Below are positions 44,476 through 54,077 of a DNA stretch of 64,000 nt, in pieces (the first letter of the stretch is position 1; the number at the start of each line of letters is the position of its first letter). The notes below the pieces were generated by a model. That model had not been told where the DNA came from and did not search any database. It saw only the letters and a program-made list of their open reading frames with translations. The position numbers and the translations under genes were made by a program. The DNA is from Meridianimarinicoccus zhengii (lineage in GTDB: Bacteria; Pseudomonadota; Alphaproteobacteria; Rhodobacterales; Rhodobacteraceae), in contig NZ_QDFI01000015.1 of assembly GCF_003254465.1 (NCBI RefSeq), positions 1 through 64,000 on the forward strand, in the 5' to 3' direction.

Positions 44476-45438
44476 ATGACAACGGCCCTGTACCATCACC
44501 CGGATGCGGCGTCCCACGTGACCCCGCCCGGTCACCCCGAACAGGTCGCGCGGTATCACGCGATCATGAAGGCTCTGGACGATCCGCGCTTTGCCGCGCT
44601 CGACCGGCGGCTGGCGCCCATGGTCGCGGATGAGGCGCTGTTGCGCTGCCATCCGCAATGGTATCTCGACCGGGTCGCAGCTGCGGCCCCGGCGGAGGGC
44701 TGGGCATCGCTGGATGCCGATACCCATGTGATGGCCGCGAGCGAGACCGCTGCGCGCCGGGCCGCAGGGGCCGCGGTGGCGGCAGTGGACGCCGTGATGA
44801 CAGGCGAGGTGGGGAACGCCTTTTGCGCGTTGCGCCCGCCGGGGCACCATGCGGAACGGGAAACGGCAATGGGGTTCTGCCTCTTCGGAACCGTGGCGGT
44901 GGCGGCGAAGCACGCGCTGGAGGCGCATGGTCTGGCCCGCGTGGCGGTGATGGATTTCGATGTGCATCACGGCAACGGCACGCAGGATCTGCTGTGGGAC
45001 GAGCCGCGCGCGACCTTCGTGTCCACGCACCAGTCGCCGCTCTACCCCGGCACGGGTGCGGCGGGGGAGCGCGGGGCGCACGGGCAGATCCTGAACCTGC
45101 CGCTGCCCGCGGGCACCGATGGGGTCGCGTATCGCGCGGTGTTCGAGGCGCGGGTGCTGCCGGCGCTGCGCGCGGCCCGGTCGGAACTGTTGCTCGTCTC
45201 TGCCGGGTTCGATGCCCATCGCGCCGACCCCTTGGCGCAGATGGCGCTGGGGACGGACGATTTCGCCTGGATCACGGAACGGCTGTGCGATGTCGCGGAC
45301 GAGAGTTGCGGGGGCCGGGTGGTCTCGGTACTCGAAGGGGGATATGACCTCGACGCGCTCGCCGACAGCGTCGCCGCCCATCTGGGCGTGCTGATGGATC
45401 GCGGCGGGGCAGGAACCAAAGAGGGCCGCGGACAATGA
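44476..45438 (+). CDS. Histone deacetylase family protein (AcuC/HDAC-like)
   Basis: A 320-residue zinc-dependent deacetylase of the class II HDAC/acetylpolyamine amidohydrolase type. Active-site segments: ALRPPGHHAERE (His pair), VMDFDVHHGNGTQD (Asp and His zinc ligands), LLVSAGFDAHRADPL (Asp ligand) and VLEGGYDLDALADS. Substrates could be acetylated polyamines or proteins. Its stop overlaps the xseB start, so it is the first gene of an operon with xseB, ispA and dxs. Confidence 0.93.
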   Translation: MTTALYHHPDAASHVTPPGHPEQVARYHAIMKALDDPRFAALDRRLAPMVADEALLRCHPQWYLDRVAAAAPAEGWASLDADTHVMAASETAARRAAGAAVAAVDAVMTGEVGNAFCALRPPGHHAERETAMGFCLFGTVAVAAKHALEAHGLARVAVMDFDVHHGNGTQDLLWDEPRATFVSTHQSPLYPGTGAAGERGAHGQILNLPLPAGTDGVAYRAVFEARVLPALRAARSELLLVSAGFDAHRADPLAQMALGTDDFAWITERLCDVADESCGGRVVSVLEGGYDLDALADSVAAHLGVLMDRGGAGTKEGRGQ

Positions 45439-45677
45439 CCGAGACGGATGTGAAGGACATGAGCTTCGAGACCGCCATGGCGGAACTGGAGAAGGTCGTG
45501 GGGCGGCTGGAATCCGGCGACGTGCCGCTGGAGGATTCCATCGCGCTTTACGAACGCGGCGCGGCGCTGAAAGCCCATTGCGCGGCGCGACTGCAGGCGG
45601 CCGAGGAAAAGGTGGCGACCATCACGCTCGACGAACAGGGCCAGCCCAAGGGGTCGGTGCCCATGGACACCCAGTGA
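45435..45677 (+). CDS. xseB: Exodeoxyribonuclease VII small subunit
   Basis: An 80-residue XseB with the family core SFETAMAELEKVVGRLESGD and PLEDSIALYERGAALKAHC. It is the small helical subunit of ExoVII, which degrades single-stranded DNA; XseA is not in the window. It overlaps both neighbours by four bases. The xseB-ispA-dxs order is common in alphaproteobacteria. Confidence 0.95.
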   Translation: MTETDVKDMSFETAMAELEKVVGRLESGDVPLEDSIALYERGAALKAHCAARLQAAEEKVATITLDEQGQPKGSVPMDTQ

Positions 45678-46567
45678 CGTCGGCGGAGGACGGCGCGCCG
45701 TCGTTCGAGGCGGCACTGGTGGCGGCGGCGCGGGATATCGAAGGCTGTTTCGATCATGTGCTGTCGGGCGGGCCGGACCTGCCGGTGGTCGCGGCGATGG
45801 GGTACGCCACGCGCGGCGGCAAACGTCTGCGCGGGTTTCTCGTGCTGGAATCGGCGGCGTTGCACGGGGTCGCGCGGGCCGATGCGATCTGGCCCGCCAC
45901 GGCGATCGAGGCGCTGCACGCCTATTCGCTGGTCCATGACGACCTGCCCTGCATGGATGACGACGACCTGCGCCGGGGTCAGCCCACGGTGCACCGCGCC
46001 TGGGACGAAGGCACCGCCGTGCTGGTGGGCGACGCGTTGCAGACGCTCTCGTTCGATCTCGTGACGCGGGCGGACGGGATCCCGCCGGAGCGGCGGCTCG
46101 ATCTGGTGGCGTCGCTGGCCCGCGCGTCGGGGATGGCGGGCATGGTGCTGGGGCAGGCGCAGGACATCGCCGCCGAAAGCGCCGCCGCGCCGCTGACGCT
46201 GGACGAGATCACGACGCTGCAGGCCAACAAGACGGGCGCGCTGATCGGCTGGTCGGCAGAGGCGGGCGCGCGCATGGCCGGGGTCGATCCGGCGCCTCTG
46301 ACAGCCTATGCTGCGGCGCTGGGGCTGGCGTTCCAGATCGCGGACGACATCCTGGACGTGGAGGGCGACCCGGCGGCGGCGGGCAAGCGTCTGCGCAAGG
46401 ACGACGCTGCGGGCAAGGCGACGTTCGTGTCGCTGCTGGGGCTGGATGCGGCGCGGGCGCGGGCAAGGTCGCTGGTGGAGGACGCCTGCGACGCGCTGGC
46501 ATCCTATGGCGACCGGGCCGAAACCTTGCGGGCGGCGGCGCGCTTCGTTATCTCCCGCAGCCACTAG
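45674..46567 (+). CDS. ispA: Polyprenyl (farnesyl diphosphate) synthase
   Basis: A 297-residue short-chain trans-prenyltransferase. The first Asp-rich motif is [19 protein letters not shown] and the second is [27 protein letters not shown] precedes them. It condenses DMAPP/GPP with IPP to farnesyl diphosphate for quinones, undecaprenyl lipids and carotenoids. The GTG start at 45674 overlaps the xseB stop (GTGA). dxs follows after 44 bases and supplies the precursor pathway. Confidence 0.94.
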   Translation: MTSAEDGAPSFEAALVAAARDIEGCFDHVLSGGPDLPVVAAMGYATRGGKRLRGFLVLESAALHGVARADAIWPATAIEALHAYSLVHDDLPCMDDDDLRRGQPTVHRAWDEGTAVLVGDALQTLSFDLVTRADGIPPERRLDLVASLARASGMAGMVLGQAQDIAAESAAAPLTLDEITTLQANKTGALIGWSAEAGARMAGVDPAPLTAYAAALGLAFQIADDILDVEGDPAAAGKRLRKDDAAGKATFVSLLGLDAARARARSLVEDACDALASYGDRAETLRAAARFVISRSH

Positions 46568-46611
46568 AGCGGCGCCCTGCCGCCCCACGCCGCCCCGGCG
46601 GGAAGGACAGC

Positions 46612-48540
46612 ATGACCGACCGACCGCAGACGCCGCTTCTGGACCGCGTGGCCAGCCCTGCCGACCTGAAGGCCCTGTCGGATGCCGAACTTCGACGGTT
46701 GGTCGACGAGGTCCGGGCCGAGACGATCAGCGCCGTGTCGGTCACGGGCGGGCACTTGGGCGCCGGGCTGGGCGTGGTGGAACTGACCGTGGCGCTGCAC
46801 GCGGTCTTCGACACGCCGCGGGACAAGCTGATCTGGGACGTGGGCCACCAATGCTATCCGCACAAGATCCTGACCGGGCGCCGGGACCGCATCCGGACCC
46901 TGCGCCAGACCGGGGGGCTGTCGGGGTTCACCAAGCGCAGCGAGAGCCCGTTCGATCCGTTCGGGGCGGGGCATTCGTCCACCTCCATCTCGGCGGCGCT
47001 GGGGTTCGCGGTGGCGCGCGACCTGGGTGGTGCGCCGCCCGAAGGCGCGGGCGATGCCATTGCGGTGATCGGCGACGGGGCGATGTCGGCAGGCATGGCG
47101 TTCGAGGCGCTCAACAATGCGGGGCATCTGAAGAAACGCCTGATCGTGATCCTGAACGACAACGAGATGTCGATAGCGCCGCCCACGGGGGCGCTGTCGT
47201 CCTACCTCTCGCGGCTTTATGCCGGGGCGCCGTTCCAGGAGTTCAAGTCGGCGGCCAAGGGCGCCGTGAGCCTGCTGCCCCCGCCGTTCCAGGAAGGGGC
47301 GAAGCGCGCCAAGGACATGCTCAAGCACCTCACGGTGGGCGGCACCATGTTCGAGGAGCTGGGCTTCAGCTATCTCGGCCCCATCGACGGGCACGACATG
47401 GACCAGTTGCTGCCGGTGCTGCGCACGGTCAAGGCACGGGCCACGGGGCCGATCCTGATCCATGCGATCACCCGCAAGGGCAAGGGTTATGCCCCGGCCG
47501 AGGCGCGCGCGGACCGCGGCCATGCCACCGCGAAGTTCGACGTGCAGACCGGCGCGCAGGCCAAGGCCAAGTCGAACGCGCCGAGCTATACCAACGTCTT
47601 CGCCGATGCCCTGCTGGCCGAGGCTGCGGCGGACAGCCGGATCGTGGCGGTGACGGCGGCGATGCCGGATGGCACGGGGCTGACCCGTTTCGCCGACCGC
47701 TACCCGTCGCGGATCTTCGATGTGGGCATCGCGGAACAGCATGGCGTGACATTTTCCGCCGGGCTGGCGGCCGGTGGCCTGCGGCCCTTCTGCGCGATCT
47801 ATTCGACCTTCCTGCAGCGCGGATACGACCAGGTCGTGCATGATGTGGCGATCCAGCGGCTGCCCGTGCGCTTCGCCATCGACCGCGCGGGGCTGGTCGG
47901 CGCGGATGGCGCGACCCATGCGGGTGCCTATGACGTCGCCTTCCTGTCGAACCTGCCGGGATTCGTAGTGATGGCTGCCGCGGACGAGGCCGAGTTGATG
48001 CACATGGTGGCCACCGCCGCCGCCCATGACGATGGCCCCATCGCGTTCCGCTATCCGCGGGGCGAAGGGGTGGGCGTGGAGATGCCGGCGCGCGGCACGC
48101 CGCTGGAGATCGGCAAGGGCCGGATCGTGCGGCAAGGGTCCGGTGTGGCGATCCTGTCCTTCGGTGCGCGGCTGGCAGAGGCGGAGAAGGCCGCGGAACG
48201 GCTGGCGGCACGGGGTATCACGCCGACCCTGGCCGATGCGCGCTTCGCCAAGCCGCTGGACCGCGACCTGATCCTGCGGCTGGTGGCGGAGCATGACGCG
48301 ATGGTCACCGTCGAGGAAGGCGCCGTCGGCGGATTCGGCAGCCATGTCGCGCAGCTTCTGGCGGAGGCGGGCGTGTTCGACCGGGGGCTGAAGTTTCGGT
48401 CTATGGTATTGCCGGACACGTTCATCGACCACGCGAGCCCGGCGGAGATGTATGCGAACGCCGCCATGGATGCTGCGCATATCGAAGCGAAGGTGCTGGA
48501 CGTTCTGGGGGTGGAGCGGCTGGACGCGCGGCGGGGGTGA
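46612..48540 (+). CDS. dxs: 1-Deoxy-D-xylulose-5-phosphate synthase
   Basis: A 642-residue TPP enzyme that condenses pyruvate and glyceraldehyde-3-phosphate, the entry step of the MEP isoprenoid pathway. The TPP motif is [18 protein letters not shown] with [36 protein letters not shown] and [16 protein letters not shown] (catalytic Glu) are present. GGGAAGG lies eight bases before the ATG. It completes the isoprenoid operon with ispA. Confidence 0.97.
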   Translation: MTDRPQTPLLDRVASPADLKALSDAELRRLVDEVRAETISAVSVTGGHLGAGLGVVELTVALHAVFDTPRDKLIWDVGHQCYPHKILTGRRDRIRTLRQTGGLSGFTKRSESPFDPFGAGHSSTSISAALGFAVARDLGGAPPEGAGDAIAVIGDGAMSAGMAFEALNNAGHLKKRLIVILNDNEMSIAPPTGALSSYLSRLYAGAPFQEFKSAAKGAVSLLPPPFQEGAKRAKDMLKHLTVGGTMFEELGFSYLGPIDGHDMDQLLPVLRTVKARATGPILIHAITRKGKGYAPAEARADRGHATAKFDVQTGAQAKAKSNAPSYTNVFADALLAEAAADSRIVAVTAAMPDGTGLTRFADRYPSRIFDVGIAEQHGVTFSAGLAAGGLRPFCAIYSTFLQRGYDQVVHDVAIQRLPVRFAIDRAGLVGADGATHAGAYDVAFLSNLPGFVVMAAADEAELMHMVATAAAHDDGPIAFRYPRGEGVGVEMPARGTPLEIGKGRIVRQGSGVAILSFGARLAEAEKAAERLAARGITPTLADARFAKPLDRDLILRLVAEHDAMVTVEEGAVGGFGSHVAQLLAEAGVFDRGLKFRSMVLPDTFIDHASPAEMYANAAMDAAHIEAKVLDVLGVERLDARRG

Positions 48541-49048
48541 ACCGACCGCCAGTCTGACCGGAACCCCGCAGGAAGCCCGTCGGGAAACCTCGCGCTCGGG
48601 TGCGCAAGCGGCGCGGACAGGTCCCTGCCGAAGGACCCGGCCACCGCCCCATGACAGGCATCTCGCGGCGGCTTTGCCTGCATCGGCTGTCCGGTGCGCG
48701 ACCATGGATGCCGCAACCTGGGTGCACATCCGGTTAACCGCTTTGGACCTTTGTGCGGATGCTCTGCGGGGCTGCGATTTTGCCGACCGTGCCTCGGTCA
48801 GATCGGGGAAGGGAGGATCGGAACGGCCCGTGGAAGCGCGTGCTTCGGCTGACGTTGTTGTATGAATTTTTCATGTCACACGACCGCGGCGCTACGGTGA
48901 CGCCAAATACAAAATACTGAAAAAATGCACTTTTGTCTGGAGCTGCAATTCTCGGCGAGCGCTGCACAAGAAGTGGGCGCGAATTTGTCTAGGCGATATC
49001 CCAGACTTCGCTATCCTTTCGGCGTCGAAACCGGAGTTCGAGTCGCTC
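48541..49048. other. 508-bp intergenic region upstream of the secreted-protein pair
   Basis: No gene is supported on either strand. Bases 48855-48950 are AT-richer than the surroundings and include the inverted repeat ATGAA/TTCAT (48862-48874), so this is the likely promoter zone of the plus-strand gene at 49049. The first 300 bases show nothing I can interpret. Confidence 0.4.
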
Positions 49049-50947
49049 ATGTTGTCCAGTCCGCTCATGTCCGCACGCCATGCCACGCTTCGCTTGGCGA
49101 TCATTGCCGTGTTTGCAGCACTTCTTGCCGCCGTTCAGGCCCGCGCCGCCGACGTTCAAGCCGACCCGCGCCGCGCCGCGCTGTTCTGGCACCAGGAAAC
49201 CGGGGTCCAGCCGAGGTTCGATCTGATTGCACTGACCAGCGAAACCTATGCCCGCGCCGCGGAGATCGACCGCCCCGGGATCCTCCAGTCGCAGGTCGCG
49301 CGGATGGAGGCGGACGTGGCCTCCATCGACATCACCGACGATATCTATGTCCTGCGCATCCGGTCGCGGCTGTCGGAATACGACCCGCGCGAGGGCGGCT
49401 TCTTCGACAGCCTGTTCGCCGGGGCCTCGTACATCCCGCTGCCGCTGGAGGGCAATCCGTTCACGGAGGACAATTTCGCGGGACGCGCGCTCGACGGAAA
49501 CTACGAGCTGCATTTCCTGAATGCGCCGGATTTCCATTTCTGGCCGGAAAGCGAGGACAAGGCGCGCGCGATCATGGCCTCCGCCGGGCGCGAACCGTCG
49601 GTCGTCGTCGAATTCCGGCTCCAGCCCATCGCGGCCCAGCCCGCGCCGCCGGTGCGGGACGCGACCCGCCGCATCTATGGCCGGGTCCTGTCGGCGCAGG
49701 TGGAAGACGACCGGGGCAATCCGCTGTTTTCCCGCAGTGTGGACCCGGTCGCCGCGGCGGACATGCCGGCGGCCCGCGCGGCGGCGCGCGACGTGATGGC
49801 GAGCCCCGACGATCTGACCATGGCGATGCTGTGGCACAAGATCGTGGACGGTCCGACCCCGGACTGGGCGCGGCTCGTATCGCAGGATCCGGTGCTGGGT
49901 CGCGCCGACATCTTCGCCCGCGACGCGGTGGAACAGGTGCTGATCGCGCAGGCGCAGGACTATTACGCCCGGATCGACCCCGCCCGCGCCTTCCGGCTGA
50001 CGGTGAACGCCGATGTGGGTCCCTATGACATGGCGACCGGGGTGTTCCCGATCACCATGGGCGGGGTGGTCCGGTACGAGCACGATTTCCCTTTCGTCGC
50101 ATATCCGGATGACGTGGAACGCCGGAGCCGGTCGCAGCAGGTCATCCGAGCGCCCGAACGGACCACCCACTTCGGGCTCGCCTTCGAGAACGGCGACGCG
50201 CTCGAAGGCTTTCCCGCCGATCAGGACACGGCCCGCGCCATCGGGTTGAACCTGCGCGGCATGGCCGAGGTCGTGGTGCGCCCGGTCAAGGCGGAGACGG
50301 TGGAAAACCGGCTCGGCACGGATGCCGAGAAGTTCCTTCTGGCGCGGATCGAAGCGATCCGCGTGACGGAGGGCAACAGCGGCAAGCTGCTGCACGAGGC
50401 GACATACCCTCGTTATGTTGGCCCGGTCGAGATCGCCCTGCGCACGCCCGCGCCTGAAACCTTCGAAGGAGTCGATCCCTATGACGTGGAAATCCGCGGC
50501 CTGACGCTGGGCATGTCCGAGGCGGAGTTCACGGCCGCGGCCCAGGCCGTGTTCGGCGCGGCCGGCCCCGACAGCGAGGATCCGGCGCGCATCCGGTTCC
50601 GGGGCGGGGCCAATGAACGGGGTTATGCCGTCCTCGACATGGACCGGAACGTGAAGGCGATTTCCTATGTCCGGAGCTGGGAAGGATCGCTGGCGCAGCC
50701 CGTCTACGAGGCGACGATCACCAAGTACGGCGTGCCGGGGCGCGGGTCCGAGGTGCGCACCGATCCGCTCACCCGCAGCGACCAGGAAGCGCTGATGCAC
50801 TGGACGACGAACAGCCAGCGCGTGGGCGGGTTCACGGGCCGGGTGTGGTACTGGGACTACCAGGAGGAAACGACCCTCTATCTCGACCTCGAAGACCGGT
50901 CCAAGGACACCTTCGCACCGCCGCCCGCGGTCATCAGCCTTGACTAG
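49049..50947 (+). CDS. Secreted protein of unknown function, possibly DUF4852-like
   Basis: A 632-residue protein with a signal peptide (RLAIIAVFAALLAAVQARAAD; starts at 49049 or 49067 both possible). The mature part is acidic and shows no enzyme motif. A repeated pattern of edge strands ending in FPI or FP (MATGVFPITMGGVVRYEHD, HDFPFVAYPDD) recalls what I remember of DUF4852, but this is weak. The C-terminal third (LTLGMSEAEFTAAAQAVFG, VLDMDRNVKAISYVRSW) looks like a small alpha/beta module. It overlaps the next secreted-protein gene by eight bases, so the two proteins probably act together in the periplasm or outside. Confidence 0.7.
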   Translation: MLSSPLMSARHATLRLAIIAVFAALLAAVQARAADVQADPRRAALFWHQETGVQPRFDLIALTSETYARAAEIDRPGILQSQVARMEADVASIDITDDIYVLRIRSRLSEYDPREGGFFDSLFAGASYIPLPLEGNPFTEDNFAGRALDGNYELHFLNAPDFHFWPESEDKARAIMASAGREPSVVVEFRLQPIAAQPAPPVRDATRRIYGRVLSAQVEDDRGNPLFSRSVDPVAAADMPAARAAARDVMASPDDLTMAMLWHKIVDGPTPDWARLVSQDPVLGRADIFARDAVEQVLIAQAQDYYARIDPARAFRLTVNADVGPYDMATGVFPITMGGVVRYEHDFPFVAYPDDVERRSRSQQVIRAPERTTHFGLAFENGDALEGFPADQDTARAIGLNLRGMAEVVVRPVKAETVENRLGTDAEKFLLARIEAIRVTEGNSGKLLHEATYPRYVGPVEIALRTPAPETFEGVDPYDVEIRGLTLGMSEAEFTAAAQAVFGAAGPDSEDPARIRFRGGANERGYAVLDMDRNVKAISYVRSWEGSLAQPVYEATITKYGVPGRGSEVRTDPLTRSDQEALMHWTTNSQRVGGFTGRVWYWDYQEETTLYLDLEDRSKDTFAPPPAVISLD

Positions 50948-53213
50948 CGGATTGTGGCGCGCCGCGGCACTGGCCGCGGGGCTTGCGGGCGGTGCGGCGG
51001 CGGCGGGCCCGATGGCGATCTGCCAGGCCGCGAACCCGCAGTTTCCGCAGTTGTGCGGCTGTGCCATAGGAAGATCGCAGGCGGAAGGGATCGACGGCGC
51101 GGCGCTGGACAAGCTCCTGGCCAACGACTTCATGGGCGTGCCGCTGGATGCGATGCAGCGTTACGGGCTGATCTTCGTGGAATGCACGCAGGCGGCGGTG
51201 ATGCAGCAGCTTTCCCCCGGCATGGCGATGCCGGGCGTTCCCGGGCCTCCCCCGGTGGCGGGCGTTCCAGGGGCACCTCCGGTAGCGGGCATCCCCGAAG
51301 CCCCTCCTGTGGCAAGTCTTCCCGGTCAGGCACCGTCGGTCGCAACCTCGCCCGAAGCCGCCGGCCCGTCGAGGCATGCGGCCCCGGCTCCGGTCGAAGC
51401 TCAGCCGGGCGCACCGTCTTTCGCGCCGCCGCCCCTGACTGCCGTGACCCCTCTAGCCCCGCTGCCGCCCATGCCTGGCGCGGTCGCGGCGGCACCGGTT
51501 CCGGTCCCGTCCGGACCCGGCAGCATGCGGATCGACCTTGACCCGCTGACAACTGCGGGCACCGCCATCAACCTCGACCCGTCAACTTCCGGTACCGGGG
51601 CGGCCATCGATCTCGATTCACCGGTAGCGTCCGCACCGATGATCGACCTCGACCCGCCCGCCGCCAACGCAGGATCGGCGATCGACCTCGATCCGCAGAC
51701 AAGCAGCACCGGGGCAGTCATCGACCTCGACCCGCCTGTCGGAACGTCACCGGTGATTGACCTCGACGCGTCCACCGGTACCACGCAGACCATCGACCTC
51801 GACCCCGCGCCGCGCGCGCCGCCTGCGACCGGAGGATTCAGGCTCGTGGTGCAGGACGGTACCCAGATGCCTCCGCCGGGGTCGTGGTTCGCCTACGCCG
51901 AGCTGATCCGCAACGATCCATTCCCCGCATGGGCCGACCGGATCATCGGCGGTAGCGGCGTGACCGACGAGCGGGGCACGATCCTCATGGCTGCCTGCAA
52001 CGCGCGCTCCGCACCGGCCCTCGTGGTCGGCCCGCTGCGCGACCCAGCCGCGCTGTACGCCATCACGCTGGAGGTGCGGGGCGCGGGCGGCATCCTGCAC
52101 GAGCAAACCGTCCCCGCGCGCTGGATCGAGCAGGACCTTGGCCATGCCGAATTTCGCACTGGCCTGATGAACGCCCTGCGCCGGGGCAGCTCCGTGATTG
52201 TGCGCCTGAAGGACGCGGGCGGGACCGTGACCGACACTCTCACCTTCGGTCTGCGCGGATCGTCCGACGCGCTGCCCGGTTTCGACTGCGCCAACAAGCA
52301 ACCCTGGCTCAGCACGACACCGGGCGGCTTCGGCGGCGAATGGGTGCGCGGCGCTTGGATGCCGACCGAGCGGTGGGACGACGACCCGCGCGGCGCGCCC
52401 GCGCTGACTCTGGGCCAACCCAACACCGTGCTGGAACGGCTGACGCTGACCTGCGACCGGCGCTTCGTGCTCGATCCCGCGGGCAAATACGTGCCCCCGC
52501 CCGGTTTCGAAGCAAGCCTCGCCTTCACGCTGGCGCTATCGGTGGATGGGGGGCCTGAGACCGAACTGCCCGCGCGCTTCGCATCGTCCTTCAGTACGGA
52601 ACTGGTGACGGTCGATCCCCTTCCCGCGTCACTGCTGGCGGCGATGGCCACGGGGCAGCGGCTGATGGTGGGGCGGCCCGACATGGAACCGGGCGACATG
52701 CTGACGCGCAGCTTCGATCTGGCAGGGCTGGCGGCGGGGCTGGGCGGGCTGGCCTGTCCGCCGCCGCCCGAAGCCCCGGCGGCGCGGCCGCGCACCGACC
52801 TGACCGGGCTGGGGCTGCTATGGCAGGCGGGGGATATCGGCGAAAGCCTGCCGCGGGATTTCAACGGCAATGTGCAGCCGACCCCGGTCGCGTGGCTTGA
52901 CCTGCAGCGGACGGACCTGCCCAATCTTGGGCTCTATTGCGGCGGCTATCCCTATTTCCTCGGCGGTGATTTCCCGGTGCGCGGCGACGCGACGCTGCGG
53001 CTGACCGTGGACGGTGACCCCACCCTGTCGGAGGACGTCGCCTTCGGCAGCTACCGGGCCTTCATGAACGGCAGCCCAGATCCGGCGCTGGCGCAAGCGA
53101 TCCTGTCGGGCCGCACCCTGCGGGTGACCCTGCTGGAGGACAGCCGCATCGATGTGCTCTACCCGCTCGACGGGGCCGCCGCGACCCTGCGCGCAGCGGG
53201 CTGCGCCGGGTAA
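50940..53213 (+). CDS. Large secreted protein with IDLDP repeats, unknown function
   Basis: A 757-residue protein starting at a TTG that overlaps the upstream gene by eight bases; no ATG or GTG is available near the signal peptide (RAAALAAGLAGGAAAAG). A cysteine-containing head (CQAANPQFPQLCGC) is followed by a Pro/Ala-rich stalk with PPVAGxPG-type repeats (about residues 97-190), then eight repeats of 12-13 residues each beginning IDLDP (about 198-289). The remaining ~470 residues form several beta-rich segments with scattered cysteines. Nothing resembles an enzyme. It could be a surface or periplasmic scaffold. The stalk and repeats suggest an extended spacer. Confidence 0.7.
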   Translation: MTSGLWRAAALAAGLAGGAAAAGPMAICQAANPQFPQLCGCAIGRSQAEGIDGAALDKLLANDFMGVPLDAMQRYGLIFVECTQAAVMQQLSPGMAMPGVPGPPPVAGVPGAPPVAGIPEAPPVASLPGQAPSVATSPEAAGPSRHAAPAPVEAQPGAPSFAPPPLTAVTPLAPLPPMPGAVAAAPVPVPSGPGSMRIDLDPLTTAGTAINLDPSTSGTGAAIDLDSPVASAPMIDLDPPAANAGSAIDLDPQTSSTGAVIDLDPPVGTSPVIDLDASTGTTQTIDLDPAPRAPPATGGFRLVVQDGTQMPPPGSWFAYAELIRNDPFPAWADRIIGGSGVTDERGTILMAACNARSAPALVVGPLRDPAALYAITLEVRGAGGILHEQTVPARWIEQDLGHAEFRTGLMNALRRGSSVIVRLKDAGGTVTDTLTFGLRGSSDALPGFDCANKQPWLSTTPGGFGGEWVRGAWMPTERWDDDPRGAPALTLGQPNTVLERLTLTCDRRFVLDPAGKYVPPPGFEASLAFTLALSVDGGPETELPARFASSFSTELVTVDPLPASLLAAMATGQRLMVGRPDMEPGDMLTRSFDLAGLAAGLGGLACPPPPEAPAARPRTDLTGLGLLWQAGDIGESLPRDFNGNVQPTPVAWLDLQRTDLPNLGLYCGGYPYFLGGDFPVRGDATLRLTVDGDPTLSEDVAFGSYRAFMNGSPDPALAQAILSGRTLRVTLLEDSRIDVLYPLDGAAATLRAAGCAG
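51531..51806 (+). repeat. Eight tandem IDLDP-coding repeats
   Basis: Units begin at 51531, 51567, 51606, 51642, 51681, 51720, 51756 and 51792, spaced 36 or 39 bases apart. Each starts with ATCGACCTCGACCC or a close variant encoding I(D/N)LD(P/S/A), followed by 7-8 variable Ser/Thr/Ala/Gly/Pro residues. The core is conserved in sequence while the spacers differ, so selection on the protein motif is likely, not recent slippage. Confidence 0.9.
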
Positions 53214-53305
53214 CCGGGGTGCCGGGGTGCGGCGGTGGCGGTCCGTCCGGTCCCTGAGTAACTTGTTCCCGGCGCATGCTTTCGACGCATCTGCCGCGTC
53301 GCAGC

Positions 53306-53327
53306 GGCCCCGGTGCAGACCGGGACC
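53306..53327 (-). terminator. Terminator hairpin after the sugar ABC transporter operon
   Basis: CCCGGT and ACCGGG (53309-53314 and 53319-53324) around a 4-base loop, extended by two more pairs beyond one mismatch. It lies ten bases beyond the minus-strand ATPase stop and about 90 bases beyond the plus-strand stop at 53213. Confidence 0.45.
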
Positions 53328-53336
53328 GCGGTCAAG

Positions 53337-54077
53337 TCAGAGCGTGGCACCCATCATCATGCGCACGATTTCCTCGTCGCTGGTCTCGGCCGGCCGACGT
53401 TCCCCCGCGACGACGCCACGGGCGAGCACAATGATCCGGTCCGCGGCGGCGAAGATGTCCGGCAGGTTGTGCGAGATCAAGATGATCCCAACGCCCTTCG
53501 ACTTCAGCCGGTCGATCAGCGCCATGACCTCCCGCTGTTCGGGCACGCCGAGCGCCGCCGTCGGCTCGTCCATGATGACCAGCCGCGCCTGCCAGTGAAC
53601 GGCGCGCGCGATGGCGATGGCCTGCCGCTGCCCGCCCGACAATTCCCGCACCGGGGCGGACGGGTCAGGGATGACGATGCCGAGATTGCGCAGAACCTCC
53701 ACCGCGTTGCGCCGCATCTCGGGACGATCGAGGAAGGGCAGACCGCAGACCCGCCGCGTCCGTTCCCGCCCGAGATAGAGGTTCAATCCGGGGTCGAGAT
53801 TGTCGGCAAGCGCGAGATCCTGGTAGATCGTCTCGATCCCGGCACTGCGCACCGCCTCGGGCGAGCGTCCGGTCAGGAGCGACCCGTCGAACTGCACGTT
53901 TCCCTCCGTCGGGGCATGCACGCCGGAGATCATCTTGATGACCGTGGACTTGCCCGCGCCGTTGTCGCCGGCCAGGACCACGCATTCGCCTGCGTTCACG
54001 TCGAAGGTGACGTTGCTGACCGCTTCGATCCCGCCGAAGCGCTTCTTCAGCCCGCGTACCTGGAGCAAGGCTGTCAT
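53337..54077 (-). CDS. Sugar ABC transporter ATP-binding protein (FrcA-like, single NBD)
   Basis: A 246-residue ATPase of the carbohydrate-uptake CUT2 family. Walker A is GDNGAGKST, the signature is ELSGGQRQAIAIARA, and Walker B is LVIMDEPTAAL. Typical CUT2 ATPases are double-domain proteins of about 500 residues; this is a single domain, as in fructose-type FrcA. It overlaps the permease gene by four bases and is the last gene of a three-gene importer operon divergent from the SorC-type regulator. Confidence 0.92.
   Translation of the reverse strand: MTALLQVRGLKKRFGGIEAVSNVTFDVNAGECVVLAGDNGAGKSTVIKMISGVHAPTEGNVQFDGSLLTGRSPEAVRSAGIETIYQDLALADNLDPGLNLYLGRERTRRVCGLPFLDRPEMRRNAVEVLRNLGIVIPDPSAPVRELSGGQRQAIAIARAVHWQARLVIMDEPTAALGVPEQREVMALIDRLKSKGVGIILISHNLPDIFAAADRIIVLARGVVAGERRPAETSDEEIVRMMMGATL

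Noticed and set aside
46564-48729. A 721-codon minus-strand open frame opposite dxs
   Set aside because: Composition is typical of antisense frames in high-GC DNA and dxs is unambiguous.
48541-49048. Possible riboswitch or RNA gene in the 508-bp gap
   Set aside because: No recognisable conserved RNA motif; only a short inverted repeat in an AT-rich promoter-like segment.
51531-51806. Regular repeats considered as a CRISPR array
   Set aside because: The unit is about 14 conserved bases at 36-39-base spacing in frame with a long protein; spacers code Ser/Thr/Ala/Gly and no cas genes are near.
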